A stretch of DNA of 34,139 nt from Streptomyces durbertensis (GCF_014156695.1 NZ_WMLF01000007.1:1-34139); one strand, 5' to 3'; shown: positions 8,055-16,799, counted from the first letter of the stretch. Made by a program: numbers and translations. The notes: generated from the sequence alone by a model not told the origin.

Positions 8055-8891
8055 TCAGTTGGAGCCCAGCTCGATCGGCACGCCGACCAGCGAGCCGTAC
8101 TCGGTCCAGGAACCGTCGTAGTTCTTCACGTTCTCCTGGCCCAGCAGCTCGTGCAGCACGAACCAGGTGTGCGCGGAACGCTCGCCGATGCGGCAGTAGG
8201 CGATGGTGTCCTTGCCCAGGTCGACGCCCTCGGCCTCGTACAGCTCCTTGAGCTCGTCGTCGCTCTTGAAGGTGCCGTCGTCGTTGGCCGACTTGGACCA
8301 GGGGATGTTGCGCGCGGTCGGCACGTGGCCGGGGCGCTGCGACTGCTCCTGCGGGAGGTGCGCCGGGGCGAGCAGCTTGCCGCTGAACTCGTCGGGGGAA
8401 CGCACGTCGACCAGGTTCAGCTGGCCGATGGCCGCCACGACGTCGTCGCGGAAGGCGCGGATGGAGGTGTCCTGCGGCTTGGCCTTGTACTCGGTCGCCG
8501 GGCGCTCGGGCACCTCGGCCACCAGGTCGCGGGAGTCCAGCTCCCACTTCTTGCGGCCGCCGTCGAGGAGCTTGACGTCCTGGTGGCCGTAGAGCTTGAA
8601 GTACCAGTAGGCGTACGAGGCGAACCAGTTGTTGTTGCCGCCGTACAGCACGACGGTGTCGTCGTTGCCGATGCCCTTGGCGGAGAGCAGCTTCTCGAAG
8701 CCCTCCTGGTCGACGAAGTCGCGGCGGACCGGGTCCTGCAGGTCCTGCTGCCAGTCGATGCGGATGGCGTTGCGGATGTGGTTCTTCTCGTACGCCGAGG
8801 TGTCCTCGTCCACCTCGACGATGACAACCTTGGGGTCGTCGATGCGGGCCTCGACCCAGTCGGCGTCCACCAGGACGTCACTGCGGCTCAT
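8055..8891 (-). CDS. sseA: Thiosulfate sulfurtransferase (tandem rhodanese)
   Basis: A 278-residue two-domain rhodanese that moves sulfane sulfur from thiosulfate to an acceptor. Domain 1 (about 1-130) is the inactive half, starting MSRSDVLVDADWVEARI. Domain 2 (about 150-278) has LVDVRSPDEFSG, the RPGHVPTARNIPW CH2 motif and the active loop CRIGERS with Cys233. ATG 8891 follows CCGGAGGAG at 8901-8907, ideal spacing. The gene heads an operon with DUF1416 and is preceded by a cysteine-containing leader peptide gene and stem-loops, consistent with cysteine-responsive attenuation. Called cysA or sseA in other actinobacteria. Confidence 0.95.
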   Translation of the reverse strand: MSRSDVLVDADWVEARIDDPKVVIVEVDEDTSAYEKNHIRNAIRIDWQQDLQDPVRRDFVDQEGFEKLLSAKGIGNDDTVVLYGGNNNWFASYAYWYFKLYGHQDVKLLDGGRKKWELDSRDLVAEVPERPATEYKAKPQDTSIRAFRDDVVAAIGQLNLVDVRSPDEFSGKLLAPAHLPQEQSQRPGHVPTARNIPWSKSANDDGTFKSDDELKELYEAEGVDLGKDTIAYCRIGERSAHTWFVLHELLGQENVKNYDGSWTEYGSLVGVPIELGSN

Positions 8892-8940
8892 GGAATTCTC
8901 CTCCGGAGCGGGATGGCGGTGGGTGGTTGTGCGTGGCTCC

Positions 8941-9084
8941 GTGCCGTCGCGCGGGCGGGCGGCGACACGGCACGCACAGCGCTGTGCGGCGCGGAAATCG
9001 TTGGTCGGTGTCGGGGCGGGCACACCGCGTGCTCGGGTACGCGGAGCGTCCGGCGGCCGTGCTCCCCGCCGACGGCCGTGGCCG
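8941..9084 (-). promoter_or_regulatory. Structured leader RNA between leader peptide and sseA
   Basis: Read on the minus strand, a stem right after the leader stop (GACGGC/GCCGTC, 4-base loop, at about 9071-9086), a 16-bp perfect palindrome (8973-8988) and a longer imperfect stem (8941-8950 with 8962-8973) lie between leader and sseA. This arrangement suits an attenuator governed by translation of the leader. The switch itself is inferred. Confidence 0.5.
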
Positions 9085-9168
9085 TCAGCCGGCGGGGCGA
9101 CAGAGCATGGCGGCGATACGGCACAGATCAACTGCCCGTCGCTTGGTGAGGTCCGCCTGTCGCTTCAT
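9085..9168 (-). CDS. Cysteine-containing putative leader peptide (attenuator ORF)
   Basis: A 27-codon ORF from ATG 9168: MKRQADLTKRRAVDLCRI then AAMLCRPAG, stop at 9085. It matches the short actinobacterial leader peptides with a basic head, a VDLCR-type motif and two cysteines near the C-terminus. In mycobacteria, polycysteine leader ORFs upstream of sulfur-assimilation genes act as cysteine-responsive attenuators. Here it lies 193 bp upstream of the rhodanese gene on the same strand, followed by strong stem-loops. Ribosomes stalling at Cys16 and Cys23 under low cysteine would change downstream folding. No strong ribosome site is seen; a leaderless transcript is likely. Confidence 0.75.
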   Translation of the reverse strand: MKRQADLTKRRAVDLCRIAAMLCRPAG

Positions 9169-9255
9169 GCCGTCGATCGTAGGGACGGGCGCGGCATGTG
9201 TCACCGACGTTCCGCATGTCGAGACGAAACGGTCTGCGATGTGGGATGTGATCGT

Positions 9256-9286
9256 CTTCCCGGGCGGCCCCCGACCGCCGGGGAAG
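9256..9286 (-). terminator. Hairpin downstream of the PQQ-kinase gene
   Basis: Inverted repeat 9256-9267 with 9275-9286, 11 of 12 pairs, 7-base loop, about 115 bp beyond the kinase stop. The rest of 9169-9400 holds the leader/sseA promoter region and no gene. Confidence 0.45.
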
Positions 9287-9400
9287 GCCGTCCGGCACGC
9301 GCCGGCGAGGCCCCGATCTCGGATCGTGGACGCCGCTGATACGCCCTGTCAGGCGGCCCGTGCGGGTCTGTGACCTGGTTCGTCCCGCTACGGAATCCTC

Positions 9401-11731
9401 TCAGGGCATCGGGGCCGACAGCACGGTCCCGTCCTCGAAGGTGACGTAGAACGCCCCGCCGGACACGATCGCCGTGCCCGGCTGCGCCGGCCGGCCCACG
9501 GAGGCGCCGCCTCCGACCGGGGTGCCGCCGCCTGCGAGCGGCCAGCCGACAAAGGTGCCGGCGGACGCCTCCAGCGTGCCGTCGGCGAGCGTGAAGACAC
9601 GCAGCCCGCGCGCGCCGAGAGTCACCACCCGGTCCCCGACCACCGCCACGGGGTCGTCGACGTCGGAGACGAAGGACCAGCCGCCGCGCGTGCCCCGGAT
9701 GTCGTGAGCCTGCACGCGCGCGCCCCGCGGCCCGCCGCTGCGGTTCTCGACGAGGATCAGCCCGTCCCGGCTGGCCGCGACGACGGTGCCCGGCGTGTCG
9801 TCGTCCAGCTTCTTGAGCGTCCTCGCGTCCCGCACACCGTCGCAGGAGACATAGGGGGCGCCGCGACTCGGGAGCTCGCAGTGCCCGGGGTGCCGGGCAA
9901 GGGTCCTGCCGGTCCTGGGGGAGAGGGTCTGGGTCTCCGTGAGGCCGGTGAGCCACAGGCGGTCGCCCACGATGTCCAGTGACGGGGTGAAGGCGTGGGG
10001 GATCACGCGTTCCCACAGTTGTTCGCGGTCGTCGAGTGAGAACGCCCGGAACAGCATGTTGCCCGCCGCTCCGATTCCCGCGTCCCCCGAGTAGGAGGCG
10101 AAGACCCGCCCCTTGTGCACCCGAACCGCCATGGGGTCGTACCCGGAGCGGCCCGGTAGCCTGGCGACCTGCTTCCCGTTGGTGAGGTCCAGCACGTCGA
10201 ATCCGGCCTGGTCGCTCGACGCGACGTAGGCGTGCCGGCCGTGCACGTCGAAGCCGCGTAGGCCGACGCCGCGCTCGCTGTCGCCAGGCGCGCCCTTGGC
10301 GGGGTAGCGCCACAGGTGGGTGCCGTCGGCCGGGTTCCTGGCCTCCATCCAGCTCGCCCTCCTGCGCTCGTCGTACAGGCCGCACAGAAGGACGCCGCCG
10401 GCGAGCGCACACTCCACCGCCTCGCCGCCCGGCTCGAAGGAGGCGGTCCACGGCCGCCAGCCGTCCGGCTGGAGGGTGCGGTCCAACGCCCTGGGCCCGA
10501 AGTCGCCCATCTCACTGGACACCGGTGGCGCGGCGGGCTGGACGGCGCCCGGTCGGGGGCTCGCCGCAGGCCCTGAACTCCCGCCCTGCGGCCCGCCGTT
10601 GCCGTTGTCCCGGTTCTGAACAGTCAGCAGTACGGCCGTCAGCGTGCCCACCAGCGCTCCCACGCCGGCCGCGACCGCCCACCGTCTCCATGGCCTGCGG
10701 GGGCGGGCCCGCGGGGTCGCCTTGTCGGGAGTCGGGGGCGGAGGCATCGGGGACGGGGGAGTCGCCGGCGGCGATGGCGGCGCGTCCGGTGTGGGGGCCG
10801 CCAGCAGGGCCCTGCCGGCGGCCGTCTCGTAGGTGTGGATCAGCTGCCGGACGCCGTCCGGCCACGGGAAGGGGCCCGTACGGCGGGCCGAGGGCCCGCC
10901 TGGACGGGCGGAGGCCGCCGCGGGGTCGAGGGCGTCGACCAGTTCGCCCGTTGTCGGCCGCTCGTCGGGGTCCTGCCGCAGGCAGCGGGACACGATCTCG
11001 CGCAACTCGTCCGGGAGACCGGAGAGATCGGCGTCTCCCGTGCTGATCCGGTACACGATCGCGGCGAGTTCGCTGTCCTCGAACGGCCCGTGTCCGGCCG
11101 CCGCGTAGCAGAGGACGGCACCCAGGCAGAACACGTCCGAGGCCGCCGTCACCGACCGGTTGCCGGCGATGTGCTCGGGGGACATGAAGCCCGGCGAGCC
11201 GACCATCACGCCGGTCGCGGTGAGGGCCGTCGCGTCGTACGCCTGGGCGATACCGAAGTCGATCACCCGCGGACCGGAGCCGCCGAGAACGACGTTGGCC
11301 GGTTTCAGGTCGCGGTGCACCAGCCGCGAGCCGTGCACGGCGGCCAGCCCTCGGGCCAGGTCCGCGCCCAACTCCTTTACCGTGTGGGCTGGTAGAGGAC
11401 CAAGGCGGGCCACCGTCTCGTCGAGGGCGGGACCGGCGACGTACTGCGTTGCCAGCCACGGGCGTTCGGCGGTGGAGTCGGCGTCGACCAGCGCGGAGAC
11501 GTGGGGGCTGCGCACCGCGCGTGCCGCCTCCGCCTCCCGCCGGAACCGGATCCTGAAGTCTCCCTCCGCCTCAAGGTCCCGGCGGACCGTCTTCAGCGCG
11601 ACGAGGTCGTGCGGGCCGCCGCCGTGCGGTACCGCGAGATGCACCGTGCCCATGCCGCCGGAGCCCAGGCCGGCGAGCAGCCGGAACGGGCCCACGTCTC
11701 GCGGGGCGTCCGCGTCGAGTGGTCGCAACAC
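9401..11731 (-). CDS. Membrane Ser/Thr protein kinase with C-terminal PQQ/beta-propeller sensor
   Basis: A 776-residue Hanks-type kinase. Cytoplasmic kinase domain at about 14-275 with an intact glycine loop (GLGSGGMGTVHLA, 21-33), Lys47, HRDLKPANV (Asp141), DFG (Asp158) and GSPGFMSPEH. A Pro-rich linker (about 300-345) leads to one transmembrane helix (about 351-371, WAVAAGVGALVGTLTAVLL). The external half (about 410-776) is a PQQ_2/WD-like propeller with repeats such as GTHLWRYPA and DVLDLTNGKQVARLPG. The GTG at 11731 follows TGGAG with 7-base spacing and begins the domain. It starts 31 bp after the stop of a paralogous kinase, so the pair is probably one operon. The external ligand is unknown. 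Confidence 0.93.
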   Translation of the reverse strand: MLRPLDADAPRDVGPFRLLAGLGSGGMGTVHLAVPHGGGPHDLVALKTVRRDLEAEGDFRIRFRREAEAARAVRSPHVSALVDADSTAERPWLATQYVAGPALDETVARLGPLPAHTVKELGADLARGLAAVHGSRLVHRDLKPANVVLGGSGPRVIDFGIAQAYDATALTATGVMVGSPGFMSPEHIAGNRSVTAASDVFCLGAVLCYAAAGHGPFEDSELAAIVYRISTGDADLSGLPDELREIVSRCLRQDPDERPTTGELVDALDPAAASARPGGPSARRTGPFPWPDGVRQLIHTYETAAGRALLAAPTPDAPPSPPATPPSPMPPPPTPDKATPRARPRRPWRRWAVAAGVGALVGTLTAVLLTVQNRDNGNGGPQGGSSGPAASPRPGAVQPAAPPVSSEMGDFGPRALDRTLQPDGWRPWTASFEPGGEAVECALAGGVLLCGLYDERRRASWMEARNPADGTHLWRYPAKGAPGDSERGVGLRGFDVHGRHAYVASSDQAGFDVLDLTNGKQVARLPGRSGYDPMAVRVHKGRVFASYSGDAGIGAAGNMLFRAFSLDDREQLWERVIPHAFTPSLDIVGDRLWLTGLTETQTLSPRTGRTLARHPGHCELPSRGAPYVSCDGVRDARTLKKLDDDTPGTVVAASRDGLILVENRSGGPRGARVQAHDIRGTRGGWSFVSDVDDPVAVVGDRVVTLGARGLRVFTLADGTLEASAGTFVGWPLAGGGTPVGGGASVGRPAQPGTAIVSGGAFYVTFEDGTVLSAPMP

Positions 11732-11762
11732 TGTGGGCTCCAGAGATCGTCGCGGGGCGGGG

Positions 11763-14180
11763 TCAGCCGGGGAGTTCCATCGAGCGCAGGGTGCCGTCGT
11801 GGAAGACCAGGAAGAGCGCGCCGCCGAGCGAGAGCAACTCCGGTGCCCATACCTGGCTTTCGGCGTCGTCGAACCCCCCGCTCCCGGGCCCGCTGGTGCC
11901 CCGGTTACCGGGGGCGTCCTTGATCTCGTGCCGCGCTCGTCCGCCGTCGCGCAGCGGCAGTGTGTACAGATAGCGGTTGTCCAGGAACAGCGCCGTGGAA
12001 CCGACGATCACCGGGTCCGAGGCGACGTGGTTGTCCTCGGGCTCGCGGGACGGCACACCGACGACGCGCGGAGTGCGCGGAGACCCCGGGCCGAGGTCGG
12101 TGAGTTCGACGCCCCGCCGAGTGCGTTCCAGGCGGTACTCCCTCCCGCCTGCCGGGACCACGTTCGCCGCCTCCACCTTCGGGTCGTCCGGATCGCCGGG
12201 CGAGACCGGCTCCAGCGTGACCGCGTCGAGCTTCACCGTGTCCCCGCCCTCCACGTCGCAGAGGATGTGGCCGCCGTACGCGCGGACCGCCGTGCAGCTG
12301 CCGCCGTCCGGCACGGCCAGCGGCGCCGGCTTGCCGCTCCTGGCGTCGAAGGCGGTCAGGCCGCCGCTGGCTGTGGCGATCACCCTGCCCTCCGCGAAGG
12401 TCTCCGCGCCGTGCATCCCGAACGCGGCCATCGGCAGGTGCTGCGCGCTCAGCTCCTGCTGCCAGAGACGCTTGCCGGTGGCGGCGTCGAAGGCGTGCAG
12501 GGCGGCACCTCCGCCGGCCTGGAGGCTGAAGAACGCGACTCCGTCGCCCAGAACGGCGTCGCGCACGTTTTCCGCCTCCGGGCCCTCGCCCGACGGACGC
12601 TCCCAGCGGACCGTTCCGTCGGCGGCGGACCGGCCGCGCACCATGCCGCCCTCCGTGGAGACGACCGTGCCCTCGTGGACCAGCGGATTGCTGCCCCGGC
12701 CGGGTATGACAAGCCCGCGTGCGCCGGTCATCACCGGCCGCTCGCCGGGCGCCGGCGAGGCGGCCTTCCACAGCGGCTTGCCGTCCGTGGCGCGCACCGC
12801 CTCCAGCCCGCCGTCGAAGGTGCGGCAGACCAGCAGTACGCGGTTCATCGCGCAGCCCCTGGGGCGTCCGTCGAGCCTGGTAGACCACGGCCGCCAGCCG
12901 TCGGGGCGGCCGCTGCTGTCCACGGGGAAGTAGCGGCTGCGCTCCACGCCGTGCCGGTCCACGCCCGGCCCCGCGTCGGCCTTCGCCGCGGAAGAGGGTG
13001 GCGGGGACGGCGAGCCGGAGGCTTCCGGTGTGCGGCCGCCGGCGCCGTCCTGCAACGCCTTCGCTCCCAGTCCGCCTACCGCGCCGACCACAAGCGCCGC
13101 GGCGATCACCAGTGCGGCGGTGCGACGGCCGGAGCGGGCACGCGGCTCGGCTGGCCGCCCGTCGGACTCGGCGGCCTCGCGCGGCGGCGTGGTGACCGTC
13201 TGCGCGCTGTGAACGGGGGAGGCGCCCGGCATCGTCGGCACGGGAGAGGTGAGCGGTCCGGCGGACGCCACGACCCGGTCGCGTTCCGCCTCGTTCTCGA
13301 CGACCAGCTCACGCACCGCCGGCGGCCAGGGGCTGCCGTCGACCTCGTCCGAGACCGCCGCCCGGAAGCGGGCTTCCAGTACGGCGGTGTCGGGGCGGGC
13401 CGAGGGGTCCGGGCTCAGACAGTCCTCGATCAGCTCGCGCAGCCCTGCCGGGACGTCCGTGAGGTCCGCGTCCGCCAGCGAGATCCGGTACAGCACGGCG
13501 GCGACCGGGCCGTCGCCGAACGGGGACCGCCCGGTCGCCGCGTAGCCCAGTACCGACGCGAGGCAGAACACGTCCGACGCGGCCACCACGAACCGGCCGC
13601 CCCGCACGTGTTCCGGCGACATGAAGCCGGGGGAGCCGACCATGACGCCGGTCGCCGTCATCGTGCTGGCGCCGAAGGTCCGGGCGATGCCGAAGTCGAT
13701 GACCCTGGGCCCGTCCGCGCCGAGCAGGACGTTCGCCGGCTTCAGATCCCGGTGCAGGACCCGGGCGTGGTGGATGCCGCGCAGCGCCCGCACCAGAGCG
13801 AGCCCCAGGCGCCGGACGCTGTCGGCGGGCAGCGGCCCCGCCGTCCGCACCGCGCGGCCCAGCGTCGGGCCGGCGACGTGCTCGGCGGCCAGCCAGGGTT
13901 CCGCGGCGTCCACGTCCGCGTCCAGCAGGCGGGCCGTGAAGCGGCTGTCCACCGCGCGGGCCGTCGCCACCTCCCGGCGGAAACGGTCGCGCAGCTCCCG
14001 GTCGCCGACCAGTTCCTCCCGCACGGTCTTGACAGCGACAAGCTGCGGGCCGCCGCCGGACGGGCGCGGCCGGGTGTCGGCGCCCAGGTAGACCTCGCCC
14101 ATGCCGCCCGCGCCGAGCCGGGCCAGGATCCGGTACGGGCCGATCTGCCGCGGAGAGCGGTCGAGGAGTTCACCGAACAA
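11763..14180 (-). CDS. Paralogous membrane Ser/Thr protein kinase with PQQ/beta-propeller sensor
   Basis: An 805-residue paralogue of the downstream kinase with the same layout. Kinase domain about 14-280: RLGAGGMGEVYLG, Lys51, HRDLKPANVLLG (Asp145), DFG (Asp162) and GSPGFMSPEHV. One transmembrane helix at about 351-373 (TAALVIAAALVVGAVGGLG) and an external propeller (about 415-805) with PQQ-like strands, for example GKPLWKAA, GTVRWERP and GKRLWQQE. The start is TTG 14180, supported by GAGGAG 9 bases upstream and by the N-terminus aligning with the paralogue (about 14 residues before the G-P-Y/F-R start of the kinase domain). It heads the two-kinase operon and is divergent from the FHA-kinase operon across 266 bp. 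All catalytic residues are present, so it should be active. Confidence 0.92.
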   Translation of the reverse strand: MFGELLDRSPRQIGPYRILARLGAGGMGEVYLGADTRPRPSGGGPQLVAVKTVREELVGDRELRDRFRREVATARAVDSRFTARLLDADVDAAEPWLAAEHVAGPTLGRAVRTAGPLPADSVRRLGLALVRALRGIHHARVLHRDLKPANVLLGADGPRVIDFGIARTFGASTMTATGVMVGSPGFMSPEHVRGGRFVVAASDVFCLASVLGYAATGRSPFGDGPVAAVLYRISLADADLTDVPAGLRELIEDCLSPDPSARPDTAVLEARFRAAVSDEVDGSPWPPAVRELVVENEAERDRVVASAGPLTSPVPTMPGASPVHSAQTVTTPPREAAESDGRPAEPRARSGRRTAALVIAAALVVGAVGGLGAKALQDGAGGRTPEASGSPSPPPSSAAKADAGPGVDRHGVERSRYFPVDSSGRPDGWRPWSTRLDGRPRGCAMNRVLLVCRTFDGGLEAVRATDGKPLWKAASPAPGERPVMTGARGLVIPGRGSNPLVHEGTVVSTEGGMVRGRSAADGTVRWERPSGEGPEAENVRDAVLGDGVAFFSLQAGGGAALHAFDAATGKRLWQQELSAQHLPMAAFGMHGAETFAEGRVIATASGGLTAFDARSGKPAPLAVPDGGSCTAVRAYGGHILCDVEGGDTVKLDAVTLEPVSPGDPDDPKVEAANVVPAGGREYRLERTRRGVELTDLGPGSPRTPRVVGVPSREPEDNHVASDPVIVGSTALFLDNRYLYTLPLRDGGRARHEIKDAPGNRGTSGPGSGGFDDAESQVWAPELLSLGGALFLVFHDGTLRSMELPG

Positions 14181-14446
14181 GCCGCGGCGCTCCTCTGTCG
14201 TACCACCGGTGAACCCTCATGTCCCACACCCCCGTTGAGACCCGCTGGCTGTCACGAGCATGCCCATGATCCACCGCTGCGACCGGTCGCGGCAACCGCT
14301 TCCGGTCCTCGCGCGGAGGCCGGCGGCCCGCCGGTCCGGCGCCGCTGGCGGAATCCGGACGTCCGTGTCGACCCGCCGTCGCCCTGCTTCACGCCGGGCC
14401 CGGGCCCGGGGGAAAATCGGTCCTGACCAAGGGGGACCTACACCAC
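14181..14446. promoter_or_regulatory. Divergent promoter region between the two kinase operons
   Basis: 266 bp without a credible gene, separating the TTG start at 14180 (-) from the FHA-like gene at 14447 (+). It must hold promoters for both directions. A GC-rich palindromic tract lies at about 14397-14411. No clear -35/-10 pair could be picked with confidence. Confidence 0.4.
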
Positions 14447-15187
14447 ATGTTCAGTGTCATCGTCGTGCCCGACACCACGTCGGGCCCTTCCGCGCAGCTC
14501 AGACTCGAACCCGGCCAGACGCTCACCTTCGGCCGTGCCGTGCCGCCGGGCACCCGCTCGTCGCCCACCCTCACCATCCCGCACCCCGGGGTCTCCCGGA
14601 TCGCCGGGACGATCACCGCCACCGGGCCGTTCTGGACGCTCACCAACGCGAGCCGTGCCCAGACCTACGTCGTGGAGAACCCGGAGGGCGCCGGGGAACA
14701 CGTCAAGATCGCGCCGGGGCGGGTGGACGCGCCCGTGCCGTTCGAGTTCGCCCGGCTGGTGCTCCCGGCCGAGAGCGAACTGCTCGGCTTCGACGTGTGG
14801 GCGCCGCGCCACGACTACCTGGAGCGGGACTCGGACGGCTACGACGGGGCCACCGTCCCCGCCTTCCCGCTCGACCGCTCCACCCGCTACTTCCTCGTGC
14901 TCGCCGCGCTCTGCGAGGCGAGGCTGCGCGGGGCATCGCACGCGCCGCTGCCCACCGTGGAGCAGATCGTGCGCCGCCTGCGCCCGGTATGGCCGTCGGT
15001 CAACCGCACCTCGGTGCAGTGGAACACCGACTACCTGGCCGTGAAACTACGTCTGAAACCGGGGCCGGACGCCGCCGAGGGCGGGCCGCGACTGAACGGC
15101 AAGAAGGAGACGGTCGTGTCGCTGGCCCTGCGCTTCGACCTCGTCCGCGAGGAGGACCTCGCACTTCTCGACGGGAGGACCGACTGA
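14447..15187 (+). CDS. FHA-like domain protein
   Basis: A 246-residue cytoplasmic protein. The N-terminal part (about 1-95) resembles a forkhead-associated domain: LTFGRAVPPG carries the conserved GR, PHPGVSRIAG the conserved Ser-Arg, and WTLTNAS the conserved Asn, but the usual His after SR is replaced (SRIAG). The C-terminal half (about 140-246) is conserved-looking helical and may be a winged helix: YFLVLAALCEARL, TVEQIVRRLRP, WNTDYLAVKLRL and VVSLALRFDLV. ATG 14447 follows AGGGGGA. The stop overlaps the ATG of the kinase gene (TGATG), so the pair is translationally coupled. FHA domains bind phosphothreonine, which makes it a likely partner or substrate of the coupled kinase. Confidence 0.85.
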   Translation: MFSVIVVPDTTSGPSAQLRLEPGQTLTFGRAVPPGTRSSPTLTIPHPGVSRIAGTITATGPFWTLTNASRAQTYVVENPEGAGEHVKIAPGRVDAPVPFEFARLVLPAESELLGFDVWAPRHDYLERDSDGYDGATVPAFPLDRSTRYFLVLAALCEARLRGASHAPLPTVEQIVRRLRPVWPSVNRTSVQWNTDYLAVKLRLKPGPDAAEGGPRLNGKKETVVSLALRFDLVREEDLALLDGRTD

Positions 15188-16560
15188 TGGACCTGGAGAT
15201 CCCGAACGGATACCGCGTCGGCCCCTGGGAGGTCCGGGAGCCGCTGGCCTCGGGGGCGTTCGGCAGCGTCTACGCCGCCCGCCTCGCCGCGCCCCCGGGG
15301 AAGCCGGCCGGGGACGTGCCCGACGGCCTGCCCCAGGACGCGGCGCTGAAGTTCCTCCCCACCGGGACCCGCACCCCGCGCCAACTCCGCCACCTGCGTG
15401 AACTCGCGGACCGCGAGGTCGAGTTGCTGAAGAAGCTGCGGCACCCACGGCTGGTGCGCATGCACCAGGTCCTGACCGTCGACGACCCCGGGTCGCCCGA
15501 ACTCGACGGCGCCACCGTCCTCGTCCTGGAACGCGCCGAAGGCTCCCTCGACACGCTGCTCGACCGCCGCCCCGCCCCCGTGCCCGCGCGGCTCCTCGCC
15601 GAGGTCTGCGAGGGTCTGGCCCAACTGCACCGGGCGGGCTGGGTGCACGGCGACCTCAAACCGGCCAACGTCCTGCTCGTCCCGGACGGCGACTCCGGCA
15701 CCGGATCGGTCCGGCTCGCCGACTTCAACCTCGCCGTCGAACTGGAAGGCACCCACGGCTACTCGCCGGCGTTCGCCACCCCCGACTACACCCCGCCCGA
15801 ACTGGCCTGGGCGGAGTTCGGCGAACGCGGCCACCAGATCAGACCGACGGCCGACATCTGGGCGTTCGGCGTCCTCGCCCACCTCGCGCTCACCGGCACC
15901 ATGCCGTTCCCCGGCGGCACACCGTCCGCCCGCCGGGACGCCGCCGTACGGTACGCGCGCGGCGTCGAGGAACTGCGCCTGTCGCCCGAACTCCCCGCCG
16001 AGTGGCGGCCGATCGTCACCGACTGCCTCGCCCGCACCCACGCCGAACGCGCCCGCCACGACACCGTCTCGCTGCTCCGCCGGGTCGAGGCGGCAGCCGG
16101 CACCGAGCCGTCGCCGCGGCTGCCGAGGCTGCGCCCGCGCCGCCGCGTCCCGCGCCCGCTGTTCGCGGCAGGCGCGGCGGCCCTCGCGGTCACCGTCACC
16201 GTCGGACTCCTCACCGCGCTGCGCGAGGACCCCTCCGACCATGTCGGCTACGACCGCTGCGCCAGGGGCAACGTGTGCTTCTTCCCCGAGCCGGACGGCC
16301 AGGGCGACATGTGCGCCTGGTACGGCAACGACGCCGACTGGAACGAGGGTGACCTCACGTGCTACTGGACAAAGACGCGGCCCGTGCGGTCCGTCTTCAA
16401 CAACGGCAAGGGCGTCGAGGACGGTGAGACCTTCGTCGACGTCAACTGGTTCGGGGAGATCGATTTCAGGAAACCCCTCGGCTGCGTGGAGAACGGCCGG
16501 CGGATGAACGTCGACGGGGACGTGCTGACGAACTCCCACCAGTGGGCGGTGAGTTGCTGA
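15187..16560 (+). CDS. Ser/Thr protein kinase fused to an external I36-like inhibitor domain
   Basis: A 457-residue membrane kinase. Kinase domain about 10-285: glycine loop LASGAFGSVY, Lys55 (AALKFL), HGDLKPANVLL with Asp156, and DFN (Asp179) in place of DFG, followed by TPDYTPPELAW. The catalytic Asp, the P-loop and the Lys remain, so activity is likely though HRD to HGD and DFG to DFN are departures. A transmembrane helix (about 322-344) leads to an external domain (about 350-457) with six cysteines (YDRC, GNVC, DMC, LTC, LGC and a final SC). The pattern GNVCFFPEPDGQG and MCAWYGNDADW is like peptidase inhibitor family I36 or a beta/gamma-crystallin fold. It is coupled to the upstream FHA-like gene. 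Confidence 0.9.
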   Translation: MDLEIPNGYRVGPWEVREPLASGAFGSVYAARLAAPPGKPAGDVPDGLPQDAALKFLPTGTRTPRQLRHLRELADREVELLKKLRHPRLVRMHQVLTVDDPGSPELDGATVLVLERAEGSLDTLLDRRPAPVPARLLAEVCEGLAQLHRAGWVHGDLKPANVLLVPDGDSGTGSVRLADFNLAVELEGTHGYSPAFATPDYTPPELAWAEFGERGHQIRPTADIWAFGVLAHLALTGTMPFPGGTPSARRDAAVRYARGVEELRLSPELPAEWRPIVTDCLARTHAERARHDTVSLLRRVEAAAGTEPSPRLPRLRPRRRVPRPLFAAGAAALAVTVTVGLLTALREDPSDHVGYDRCARGNVCFFPEPDGQGDMCAWYGNDADWNEGDLTCYWTKTRPVRSVFNNGKGVEDGETFVDVNWFGEIDFRKPLGCVENGRRMNVDGDVLTNSHQWAVSC

Positions 16561-16760
16561 GACCGTGAGCTGTCGGGAGACGGGGCCCGCGGAGCCCGAC
16601 CGGTCACACGCTACCGGGGCGCGCCCGCCGGGGGACCCTCACACCTCTGAGGTTCCGCACACCGCACGGGTGCCGAAGAGTGGCCTCCGGCTCCGGCACG
16701 CCGGACGGCGGGACACCTCCCGCCGCCCGGTCGTCGGAGCTGTGGGACCCCCCCCACGTC

Positions 16761-16799
16761 GGAACGGCGGCCACGCCTCGGGGGAGTGGCCGCCGTTCC
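16761..16799. terminator. Bidirectional terminator, 14-bp perfect stem
   Basis: Inverted repeat 16761-16774 with 16786-16799, 11-base loop, between the convergent kinase (+) and DUF2993 (-) genes. No gene is seen in the rest of the 307-bp gap 16561-16867. Confidence 0.8.

Noticed and set aside
11160-14426. Plus-strand open frame of 1088 codons across the two PQQ kinases
   Set aside because: It is antisense to two clear kinase genes and shows Arg/Pro-rich low-complexity composition only.
14260-15186. N-terminal extension of the third kinase in the same open frame (766 codons)
   Set aside because: The upstream part is a shadow of the FHA-like gene in another frame; the kinase starts at ATG 15187 with a TGATG overlap.
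15646-15735. Third kinase as an inactive pseudokinase
   Set aside because: Although HRD is HGD and DFG is DFN, the catalytic Asp156, Lys55, metal-binding Asp179 and the glycine loop are all retained.
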